From: Haematococcus lacustris
Taxonomy: Eukaryota; Chlorophyta; Chlorophyceae; Chlamydomonadales; Haematococcaceae
DNA length: 64,000 nt
Direction of reading: 5' to 3'
NCBI GenBank assembly: GCA_030144725.1
Contig: JASKMD010000015.1
Coordinates: 1,427,054 to 1,491,053 of the forward strand
The notes beneath the pieces were generated by a model, which saw only the letters and a program-made list of their open reading frames with translations, ran no database searches and was not told where the DNA came from. This document shows positions 1-10,000 of the stretch, piece by piece; the first letter of the stretch is position 1, and each line of letters begins with the position of its first letter. The translations under genes were made by a program, and so were the position numbers.

Positions 1-162
1 GGCCTGCCCTAACCCCACCCTCCCTGGCCTCCGCCATTCAATCCCCGCCCTCCACCCTCCCCAAAGCTCCCCCCCGCCCCTCCCTCCCCTGCATCACCCT
101 CCCCTTGGCAACCACCCAAGCCATCGCTGTCCCCACCCAGGGCCCCCCTTGGTTCTCGACAC

Positions 163-241
163 GGCCACCCCCGCCCCCACCCCCACACCCTGTCCCGCGC
201 CCTACCTCCACCCCGCCCCCACGCCCACGCCCACGCCCACG
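163..241. repeat. C-rich microsatellite (CCCACG / CCCAC units)
   Basis: A run of cytosines broken by single A, G or T ends in four exact CCCACG units at about 218-241. The first 240 bases are almost free of G. I see no coding sequence here. Confidence 0.7.
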
Positions 242-382
242 CTAGGTGGGGTAGGCCTTTGAGGCACTATGCCAGGACCAACATTACTCCGTGGATCAGC
301 TCCGCACCAGCAAGCTCCAGGCACCAGCCCAGGTCAGCACCAACACTCCTCACGCATGACATCTCCTGCATAGTGCTGGCCC

Positions 383-640
383 GTGGCTATTCCCCCTCTG
401 CACTACACCTTAAAGTTACTACCACTTGACAGAAACAACACATCTCCTGCAGGCTGTTGGCCTGTGCTGGACCTCTCTCCACTATGCAAGGTGTTGGTCT
501 GTGATGGTTCTCCCTCCACTATGCACAGGCCCTCCCTTGACAGCTACAACCCCTATCCCTGGTGGCACGTCCCCTTCGTAACGTGCACTGGGCTCCCTGT
601 CAAAGCCAACAGCTGAGAGCAGCTGCACCCACAGGGCACC
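383..640 (+). repeat. Dispersed repeat, copy 1 (relative at about 26418-26555)
   Basis: Positions 483-615 and 26418-26555 are alignable by eye. Both carry, in order, a caag-g-gtgttgg-ctgtg start, a ccctccact block, an acagctacaa block, and a c-gt-aaagccaacagct end. Here the copy lies immediately upstream of a Fanzor-like 3' relic (654-1093), so it may be an upstream part of the same element. The function is unknown. Confidence 0.5.
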
Positions 641-653
641 CACAGGGCCAGTG

Positions 654-1093
654 CGGGGCATGATGTGGTGCCCTGAAGTGCCCCCTCGCTCCCTGCCACA
701 GGCCCCATGCAGCGGGGCAGCCACACAGCCAGTAGCCTCAGAACCAGGGCCTAGCACTCCCCTGCCAGCCAAGCGCGGCAAGCGCACTAAGGCTGAGCAG
801 GCAGCTGAGTCCGCCCAGCCCACCAACATCCTACCCCGCTGAGCAGGCAGCTGAGTCCGCCCAGCCCACCAACACCAACTGCGTTGAACATGCAGAGCAT
901 TGGGGAGAGCAGGTGGTGCCCACTGGAGCTGTGCTGGTGGCCAGAGCAGGCAGCTCTGCCAGCCAAGAGCAAGGAGTACCCTGCGCTGGGGTGTAAGCGG
1001 GTGCGAGACAAGCACCCAAGGCGCAGCAGCAGCAGCAGCCTGCTTTGGCACAATAATGTGCCCCCTCTTGAGCTGTCATCAGCTTACACCTAG
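654..1093 (+). pseudogene. Fanzor-like (TnpB-type) element relic, copy A, C-terminal part
   Basis: Reading on the plus strand, the fragments follow the order seen in better copies in this window. First comes a GMMWCP block (about 657). Then comes a Ser/Pro stretch with a basic KRGKRTKAEQAAE segment (about 765-810), which is duplicated in part at 792-873. Last is the tail NMQSIGESRW..LELCWWP followed by LPAKSKEYPALG and RVRDKHP (886-1020). In copy B (12432-12713, minus) the same tail directly follows a DxNAAxN motif, the RuvC-III motif of TnpB and Fanzor nucleases. Here that motif is damaged: codons between TGC and AACATG are missing and the frame is broken. It is a dead fragment. The assignment to Fanzor rests on motifs only. 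Confidence 0.55.
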
Positions 1094-2640
1094 TGCATGT
1101 TTGCCATGCCAACTCTAGGCTAAAGCCCTGTCACAGGGGTCAGGCAATGGTTTAGGTGCAAGGTGCCCATGCCAAGTGTGCATGGCAAGATGAGGGCTGT
1201 GGTGCGCTGTGCATGCACCGTTGAACATTGCTACAACACTGACTGGGAAGGGCGCTGGCGGCACGTACCCAAATCAAGGGGCAACATCAAGCGGTCCAAC
1301 GACACGACCCACTGCTGCGTGATTGAGCAATCTGGAGGGCTCTATCCACCACCAATGCTGGCTGGCCGCAGGCGTTGCTCAAACAGCCAGATATGCTCAG
1401 AGTAGTCCCAGCGGTGCTCTTCAATGAGAGGGCAGATCAGTTGTCATACTTTAAATTTCTTTGATTTACAGTCAACATACATGTGTATACATGTGCACAC
1501 ACACATATGCCAATACGTCAGGTTCCAGACATTAGAGAAAGGGTCAGCAGATGTTATGCAACAGCTGCGTATGGGCAAGGCACCAGCATCACACCTCACA
1601 CCTTCAGCCTCAACCGTCGCACTCGCCGCAGTGAAGGCATTCCCACTTTCAGCAGCAGAAGCAGTTGCTGCCATCGGCGCTCCTGCGTTTGCATCTCGCA
1701 ACCCAGCTAATGCCCCATCTCGCAGACCTGCACCCACACCTGGCTGCACCAGCCCTGGTATCACGGCTTGACGTGCCTGCACATTCAGTCGTACTCGTCA
1801 GCCGCATCGGCAAGCAATTCAGCGAGCAGGTCTTGCCCAGTTTCTCGAGGCTGCGTGACGCGCTTACTCGACGCGGCTTGTTGCTCAGGGTTGGCCGAGT
1901 GTTCGTCATCGGAGCCACTGGACGAGCTGTGGGGGCCTGATGCTGTCGTTGCCCGGGCGTCTGCGCCCGGCGAGGTACGCGGCACCTTATGCTTGCCGCT
2001 CACCTGCGAACCACAGCAGCCTTCCCTTGCCCTAGGGGTAAGGGGCTTGTTGTTCCATAATTCAGGGCTGGGGCACTGCCACAAGAGAGGCTGCACAGGC
2101 TGTAGCGCTCAGCATAGAGCCAGCGGTGTGGCAAGCCAATATGGAGCTGGGGTGTGGCTCACTCATGTGCCCTAGACGTTTGCAGGCCACTTTAGCTGTG
2201 CAACCCAGGAGGCAGCCTCCCAGCCAGCAGCCTCCTTTCAGCCAGTCCAAGGCTGGCAGCAGCCATGGCAATGCAAGGCAAGGAAGCCCACCCAGCAGCG
2301 CAGCAGCAGGCAGATCAGCAGAGTGTGCCGGGCAGCTAATGGCATGCTAATCCTTTGAACTCTATTTCAGCTGCAGGTCCCCTGGTAACAGGTTGTAGGT
2401 ATCCGCTGAAGTGGGCGGTCCCAGGAGCATAGGTTGCGCATGGGGCTGCCCTCTGCCAATGTGATTGAGCAGTTCTGAGTCATTGCGCCACTAGGCTCAT
2501 ACCAGTTACCGGCTCATATCTGCTCATGCCAGTGTGTCACTCTGCCACATCACTCTCGCACCTCCAGGAGGCAGGCATCAGAGCAAAGCGGAGTGCCTCA
2601 GGTGGAGCAGGCCGGAATCCTAGCAAGTGTGTAGTGTGAT
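1094..2640. other. Intergenic, no supported gene
   Basis: About 1094-1160 resembles the 3' flank of the other Fanzor-like copies (CATGCCAACTCT, then AGCCCT, then GGGTCAGGCA). The rest holds short ORFs on both strands without recognisable motifs or consistent splice phases. Part of 2490-2590 (GCGCCACT-GGCTCATACC and CACCTCCAGGAGGCAGGCATC) recurs at about 15213-15258, so a second dispersed repeat passes through. Confidence 0.4.
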
Positions 2641-2660
2641 TCTTACACCCATGAGGTTGG

Positions 2661-3828
2661 TCACACCTGGGCCTTATGATTCTTCCATAGCCCTCCATAT
2701 CGATAGTGTGGGTGGCTCGTGTCACCGTCCACCTGCTCCCCAACAGGCAGAAAACAACAGGGCAGCAGCAGCCGCACAGGTGGAGGTGCCCTGGGTGCAC
2801 GCGCTAGGAGGGAGCGAGAGAGAGGGCAGGGAGGAGCTCAGTCTAAGACCAGCCCAATGTCAATTGTCAAGACAAGTCCAGTTGGGTGGCCTGCAGCTTG
2901 TCATGGGCAGGACCAAGGCGGGGCCAGTGGGGTGCAGCGAAGGAGAGCAGGTGTTTGGACCTGCATGATGTCAACAGAGCCGCCCAGCTCAACCCTTACC
3001 CTACCCCTGCCCACTCACCCACCCTGCCAAGCCCAGCCCCACACCCTACACCACTGCACCTTGCCCCCACTGTGCTGAACCCAGCAGCGCCCACACGCCA
3101 TGTGCCAGCGTCCAGACTCGTCCACCTGACACCTGGGGGCACACGGCAGGTCGCACCGCCTCCAGTTCCATAGTGGCTCAGAGGCCTTGGCAGGGTAGGA
3201 GTCTGCTCCCCTCACCCTCCACACCCCTCTCCCCCACCTCCACCCTCGGTCGCACCCCACCCATCGGCACCCCCACAACACACGTACCCTCGGTCTCTTG
3301 CTCCCTGAACCTGGCCCGCCCCTGCACCGTACCTAATCAGCAGGTCACGCGGTCGTTGGCACAGCGTGCATGGCTTGCGGCCAACAGCTGGGTCACCTAG
3401 CCCTGCTTTCTGCAGCGGGAGCCGCAAGCAAGAGAAGGCAAGCAAGCTGGCAGGCTGGTGAAGGGGACCTTGGCAGGTGGGCCAGTTGACTGTGTTGGGG
3501 CTGTGTTGTGGCTTGTGCTGGCAGGTCCAGCGCTTGCTACAGCTGGGCAAGGCTGTGGGATGAGCATTGCATGGAGGTAGGAAGCTGGGCAAGCGGTTGG
3601 ACAGTTGGGTGGGCCTGGGGTCCCCAAACTGAGCCTGGCTGGCCTGCTGCAGACAGTCCTGCTGCCTGATTGGGCCACCTGCAGACGCTTGGCCGCTTTT
3701 GCCGCCTTCACTGCGGCCTTGCGCTCCATACGCTCTTCCGCGCTTTCCCCATGCAAGCCACCCATGACGTGCAACGCGCAACGCGCAACGTGGCTAGGTC
3801 CGAGCTTCACCGCGCGTGCTAATAGCAT
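2661..3828 (-). CDS. Conserved plant/algal zinc-ribbon protein of unknown function
   Basis: Four exons with matching phases: 3679-3828, 3333-3409, 3060-3132 and 2661-2732, each bounded by GT..AG. The product is about 123 residues. Residues 1-50 are basic and Ala/Lys-rich (EERMERKAAVKAAKAAKR). A zinc-binding unit follows: CTLC, then a single Cys at LLIRC, then CGRCW followed by HSGG. The last exon encodes VDGDTSHPHYRYGGLWKN. The CGxCW..SGG...VDGD..HP.YRYGGLW signature is, to my knowledge, shared by uncharacterised proteins of plants and green algae. The reaction and partner are unknown. The reading ends at a TGA after GCC CAG GTG; splicing at that GTGTGA into a further exon cannot be excluded. 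TGTAA, the usual chlorophyte poly(A) signal, lies about 18 nt after that stop. The start ATG at 3828 is the first in frame, but an upstream exon is possible. It is divergent from uS10m, with 361 bp between the start codons. Confidence 0.75.
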
Positions 3829-4189
3829 TAGGGCGATGGAGGAGCTGGGGCGGCATGTTGGAAGCAGTGGGCAATTGCTGGGGGATGAGCTGGGCCGTGA
3901 CGGGAAAGCATCAACTAGTTCCCGACCATTAAGAAACAGTCACCAGCGTAGTCGCAAGCAGTGCAAGCAGCAGCAGGCTAGCAATCAACCTTTCCATATG
4001 TCATTTAATCCCAATTGTACTGGCATCATGACCGTGGTTTCTGCCCGTCCATTGAGCTCTAAACAGTACTGGGAAGACTCTGCGACATACACACAACAGG
4101 CTACGGGAACCCTACAGCTGTAAGCTTTGCATGGCAGGAACTCATGCTGTTTTGGTTTGGTTACCATCAGCTTGCACCATCATCAGCCA

Positions 4190-5891
4190 ATGACGGGCCG
4201 CAGAGCAGCCCAACTAGTGGGAGCTCTGCGACATGCCATTGCTGCATTAGATTTCTCCCTACTGCCATCCACACTGTCGCCGCTGGGTGCGTCCTTGACG
4301 GCATCCGCGCCGCCACTACAGCACGCGCGCCAGCTGTGCACATCAACCGCCTCGTCATGCAACAGTCAGCTGGACGAGCAGCGGCGAGGTGCCTACAAGG
4401 TGCAAGTGGCGGTAAAAGCCTACGAGCAGCGTTACCTCCGTGCAGCCAGCGCTGTCATTCGAGACCTCATGTTCATCAATTTCGCCCCTAAGAGCAGCCA
4501 GCTGCTGCCCGAGCAGCCCAGAACCACCAAGCCCCTGCCCCTAAACCTCTTCATGCCTCTCGAGCAGCAGGTAGTGCCACTGAAATGGGCAAAAAGCCGT
4601 TTCACCCTGATCCGCGGGCCTCACATTGACAAGACCGGCATGGAGCAATTTGAAACTCGCAAGTACAAAGCCACCATGACTGCATACACCCACGACCCCG
4701 AGGAGTTGGACTGGTTTCTTGACAGCCTACGCTTCTATCAGTTCCCTGGTGTGCAGCTGCAGCTCATCCTGACCAGCAGCACCTTCCTTGCACCCCCCCA
4801 GCTAGCGCCCCTGCCTCCCCCCCAAGCCCCACACCCCATGCCCACCTCGCTGCTGCACCAGCACCGCCAGCACATTGCTGCCCACCTGGTGCCCACCGCT
4901 GCCGAGGGCCCCCAGGCAGCCGGCAGCAGCGCAGCAGCGCAGCAGCTGTCAGTCTCACTGCAGTCCCTGCGGCAGGCCTTGCATGCTGGGCTGCTGGCCC
5001 AGCGCACGGCCCTGGCGGACAGCCCAGCCTACCAGGACTGGCACCGGCGCAGCAGGCTGCGCAGCCCCAGTGCAACTGCCCCAGGGCCTCTTGACCTGCT
5101 CAGCACCAGCGGGGTGCACCCAGACGCCCTGATGAACCCCATGACCCAGCTGCCTGGGCACACAGACACCCCCCCCACTGCTCACCCTCAGGCACATATG
5201 GAGCCCAGCAGCTCAGCAGTTGGCGGGCCAGGCATGGCAGTGGGCGCAGGTGGAGGTCTGATGGGGAGTGGGGTGGGGGAGGGAGGGGTGGGGGGAGGCC
5301 TGCCTGGCAGGCGAGGTGGCACAGGGGAGGACCCTGCCACTGCCTTCGTGCGGGCTGCGGACGCTGCGCTGCTGAGTCTTGACTTGGCTGCCTTGGAAGG
5401 ACACCGCAATTTCCCCTTTCATTTCGCAACCTTTCAAGTGGGCCAGGAGGTGGGTGGTTGAGGGCCAGGAGTCTTGTCTGGATGGGCAGGAGGTGGGCGG
5501 CTGCTAGCGTGCATGTTGTCAGTTGCTGCTCGTCCGTACTTGCCCCAACGCACCTCGCTCATCACCTGCTGCCAGCCGGGGCGATGCACACGCGACGCCA
5601 CCTGGGTGAGAAAGTGTGACGTCCCATTGCTGCTGCGCGGTGTCGCAGGAGCCCGCACAGGAATGGATGCCGGCCATGCTCCGCGCTGGTCAGGTGGCGG
5701 CAGCTCTAGAGGCCGCGGCGCAAGAGCGCAGCTTGACGCAGGCGTATGCCTCGTTCGCCCTATTCGCACATGCCTTGTTGTTTGCGCTGTTTAAGCAATG
5801 GGTTCAGGCGGGAGCTGCGGAGGTGTCGCCACACCTTGCGCTTCCGTCGCAGCAAGAGATGCAGAGCTGGGGCAGCCAGGGGCGCGGGTGA
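4190..5891 (+). CDS. Mitochondrial small-subunit ribosomal protein uS10m
   Basis: Two exons, 4190-5449 and 5649-5891, joined in phase 0 across GTGGGT...CGCAG, give about 500 residues. The uS10 fold is plain: a strand with VQVAVKAYEQRYLRAA, an insertion, then KSRFTLIRGPHIDKTGMEQFE and DSLRFYQFPGVQLQLIL. The SPHIDK-like loop and the REQFE-like motif are the family hallmarks and place it in the mitochondrial ribosome 30S-like head. I chose the second Met (4190), which opens an Arg/Ala/Leu-rich amphipathic presequence (TGRRAAQLVGALRHA) ending at an R-Q-L-C-T-S site typical of matrix processing. Unusual is a tail of some 270 residues after the fold. It is Pro/Gln/Ala- and Gly-rich, then has a helical stretch (PAQEWMPAMLRAGQVAAALEA). 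Bacterial uS10 is about 100 residues. It converges on POLI with 183 bp between stop codons. Confidence 0.85.
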
Positions 5892-5960
5892 TGGACTGGT
5901 TGGACCAGGACGGGGTTCGAGATAATAGAGTTAAGATGGGGGCTGGAGCGCTCCCACGTA

Positions 5961-6007
5961 GTGGTCCCTAGTGGTCCCTAGTGCTTCCCTCGTAGTAGTC
6001 CCTAGTG
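5961..6007. repeat. TAGTGGTCCC short tandem repeat between uS10m and POLI
   Basis: GTAGTGGTCCCTAGTGGTCCCTAGTG followed by a degenerate third copy. The same CTAGTGGTCCCTAGT string recurs at 9459-9480, at the outer end of a Fanzor-like 3' relic, so it may mark the edge of a mobile element here too. Confidence 0.5.
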
Positions 6008-6074
6008 AGGGAGGAGGTGCTGCAATGCCATGACACGCTCAGCAATTCCATTCATCCAAGTGTACGGCTTCATG

Positions 6075-6978
6075 TTACCGAGGCCGGGCGAAGAACATGT
6101 CGAGCTTTGCCTGCTTAGGCCCGCTGGCATTGTGGCCACGGCCACGTTTGCCAGCCCCTACTGACATGCTGCCAGTGCGCTTGCTGCCTGCCGTTGCAAT
6201 CCCGGCTAGACGCTCCTCTTCCGCCTGCAGCCGCAAAGCCAATTGCCGGTCGTCCTCTTCAAGTTGCGCGCGCTGGCGTGCGACGTCACTCTCCGGGCGG
6301 AGCACGCTACCGTGCGCACGGGTTGCGTCGACGTTTGAAGCGTGCGCACTGAGAGGAGGCGAAGGGTCAGCGTCACGGCTCAGAGAGCCGCAGTCGTCCG
6401 GTACAGGCGGTTCCCCCAGCTGCTCTGCCTCCTGCCCTGCCCCCGGCGCCCGCTCCTGTTCACCTTGCCCTGGGTTTGGACACAGCCAAGCAAAGCCGGA
6501 CTTCCCAGCCAGCCTTCCCTCTGCTCCCCAGCCCCGCTGCTGTCCACACACACCCTGATTCTGCCGCCCCTCATGAGGCCACAGCCGCCGCTGCTGCCTT
6601 GCCTCAGCCTGCATCTGCTCCCACCTAGCCCGAAGCTGATCAAGCCTGGCCAGACGCCCCTCAGACCATACATCCTTCTCAGCCTGCCCAGCGCCCATGC
6701 CCTGGCTCCAGCCCAGGGCCGGCTGGGGAACCTCAGGATGCACCCTCCCTGGAGCCGGCCCTGGCTGCAACTCCAGTGGTGGTGGCGGCAGGGGTGCCCT
6801 GAGGGTGTCCGGCACCCCTGCCAGGCGACCTGCCTCCCTGGCTGCCCTCTGCATGCTCTTGCTCATCAGGGGCACCCTCCCAGCTGCCACCCTTGGAGCC
6901 ACACAGGAGAGCATGCTGCTCCCTGCCCCACCTCCTGTGGACATCATGGCAGCGGCTGCACTCCCCTTTGCTGGCAAA

Positions 6979-7020
<42 letters not shown>

Positions 7021-10000
7021 CCTACTCCCCCTCCCGCGATGGGCGCCCACCCTGCATTGTAGTAATTGGGGGGCTGGTTGTTTGGCTGTCCTGCCTCCAG
7101 CTCACAGTCAGAGGTGCACCAGTCAGGCAGCAGGTCGTTTTCACCAAGGTGTGCCTGGTCACACTCTTCTTCAGGTCCAGGTGCACAGTAGGCCACACTC
7201 TGGGCAGGAGCCGAGGGTGGGGCGAGGCTGGGGGCGGGGCTGAGGGCAATGAACGGGCGATGCCTGGGAACGTCTTTGAAGCTTGTGCCGCCCACATTGA
7301 GCAAGGTGAGGGTGAAGGGTGTCTGCAAGCAAGGCAGGGAAGGGAGGGAAGGGAGGGGGTGGGTCAGTCAAGCCAGGAAGACACAGTGCCCCCAGCACGT
7401 TGGGGCACAGCCTACCTGGGTACATCAGTGTGATACAGCCTATGGAGTGGGCACAACCTGAGTACATCAAAGTGACACAGTGTTATACAGTGTGATGCAG
7501 CCGTGATGGTGAAGAGAACAAATGTGGCAATGCTGTGAAACTTGCGCAGGCAAAGGCTGGTGATGATTGAGGTGACAGTCCTGGCCTGAAAGAACCACCT
7601 GAACCTGGAGCTACAATCCCATCACATCCCTAGGTCACATCCCTGGGTCCTGTCCTGGGTCCTGCCCTGAGCCAACCCCATGACTCATTGCCCCACACCT
7701 TGAGATGTTGACGCAGCAGGGCCTGAGCGCTGCGCAGCACAACTGCCCGCCACTGGTGTTCAGGGCTCCCCTGCCCCTGCACCTGCACCAGCACCAGCAC
7801 CAGCAATGCCGAGCTTGGCGGCGGTAGCTTCAACTACTGCTGCTGCCTCTGCTGCTATTGCTGCCCTTTCCACTGCTGTTGCACATTTTGCTGTAGTGGT
7901 GGTGGCTGTGCTAATCCTCCTCGGTGGTGGGGGGGGTGATCCTCCTGCTGCTGGCGCCGTTCTTCCAGCTATTGCTGTTGTGGCTGCAGCTGCCGTTGAG
8001 CAACGTTGTGGTGGTGGTGGTGGTGGTGGTGCTGCTGGTATTGCTCTTCCTGCTGCTGCTGCTGCTGCTGCTGCTGTAGTTCTGCTAGGTTGCTGCTCCG
8101 CCTCACCTGCTGTGCAATGGTCTTTAGTAGCCAGGCATGGCTGGCCTGGGGCAGGAGGGGGAGGGGGGGCGGCGGCATGGGCCCTGATGCCCCACAGCGT
8201 GCCGCCCCCTCCCCCTGGTGCCGCCACTTCAGCGTCAAGCTGTGGGGCAGGCGCTGGTGCTCCTCAAACTCCTCACACAGCCGACACACCAGGTCAGGCA
8301 CCAATACCTGCAGCATGGCCTATGGGAGCCAGGGCAGCAGCACTCAGATACAGGGGTGGTGACGCGAGGGGCAGGAGCAGGGGCACGGGCTGTCAGGGGT
8401 GGCAGGGTGGGGTAGGGAGGCTCGGAAGGAAGGAAGAAGGCAATGCAGAAGAGGAAAGGGACGGGAAGGAGGGCGAAGCGTGGAGGTGGAGATGGGCAGG
8501 TGGAAGCAGGTGTCAAAGCACTCGTGCAGTATATGGGGAGATATGTGAATCATAGGTTTTACTCAAGGCGCAGCACTGCACCATATCTCATGCTGCAAAG
8601 CTGTACCATACATCATGCCATGTATCAATGTCCTACTTAGCAGTAGAATGGTGGTAGGGTTATAGGGTAGTAGGTGGTAGGGATGGTGGTAGGGTGATAT
8701 GGTAATAGTGTGGTTTGGAGAGTTTGGTTACACCGCACCTCAGCAGCCTGCAGGGAGGAGCAGGCTTTGAAGCTGTCCTCTGTGGTCACACTTTTAGGTG
8801 GCCCCTGGGGTGTGACTGGGGTGGGGTCCAGGCCTCGGCACAGCCCCCATAACATGCCACCCAGGCGAGAGCCAAACCTGTTGTAGTGGCAGCAGCAGCA
8901 GCAGCGGCAGCAGCAGCAGCAGCGGCCCTTTCAGTAGCAGCACTGAAGAAATGTACCTTAGTGCTCTTAAGAATCTGCCAGGGTGCAGCCAACACTCTCA
9001 AGCTAATCACACATACTGCAATGACCGATGCAAGTACTGACTGCCACAGCTGCCCCTGGCTGCCCCTGGCTGCCTCTGGCTGCTCCAGGCCCCCACCCAC
9101 CTGCTCCCTAGCTGTGCCCTGGTGAAGCGCCTGAGCTGAGCAGCTGTGGCCACCCCCATGTCCTGCAGCACCTGCTGGATCTTGAAGCCCACGCCTGTGA
9201 GGGGGCCAAGCAAGCAGCCTCATCTGCAGGCAGGGCTCTGGGCCTCCTGGCGCTCAGCAAAGAAGTGGGAGAATTGGCTGGATATGGCAGCAGACTTGCA
9301 GGGGTGAGCTGCTTGATGCGTCAACTGATTTTTCATGCCAAATCTGCACTATAGCCCTAATGGGTCAGGCAGTGATGTAGGTGGTAGGCGCTCGTGCACC
9401 ATGTCCATGTGCATTGGGTATACTCCACACAGCCCATCAACGCCGTTTGAGTTGGGCCACTAGTGGTCCCTAGTATTCCCGCTAGTGGCTACTAGTGGCC
9501 ACGACTGGTCCGGCTCAAATGGAGGCACTAGTGGGGGACAAGGGGGCTGCTTGATGTGAGCGCCATTGGCTGGGGTTTTCTAGCAGGACCACCTTGACCC
9601 CTGCACCTGACCTGCTTGGCACCCACCTGGCAGAGCTCTCACTGGCAGTGGAGCCACAAAGTCGGCAGCCACGCTGGGAAGGAGGACCTACAGGGCAGCA
9701 GGGAAGGTGCCACAGCTCATGCGACTGTGACAGTGCGGGATGGGCTGAAAGGAAAGAAAGAAAGATAACTAGTTGATTGCCTGAACCTGGAGGGGGTCCG
9801 GCCCATTTGCTTACCTTTGCTTCATCATGCTTCGTACAGGGCAGGATACAGAGTGTGCTGACAGTGCAGAATGAGTGCCAGCAGCAGATCTGATCACCCA
9901 ACAACCAGGTATGTATGGATGTATTCGTAATCAACATGTCATGCCATATCATTGATGCCCACCCGCACATTCGTTAGGTGCTCCTGGCGTTTGCACTGGT

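Noticed and set aside
5900..5930. GGTTCGAG string as a tRNA remnant
   Set aside because: No other cloverleaf part nearby.
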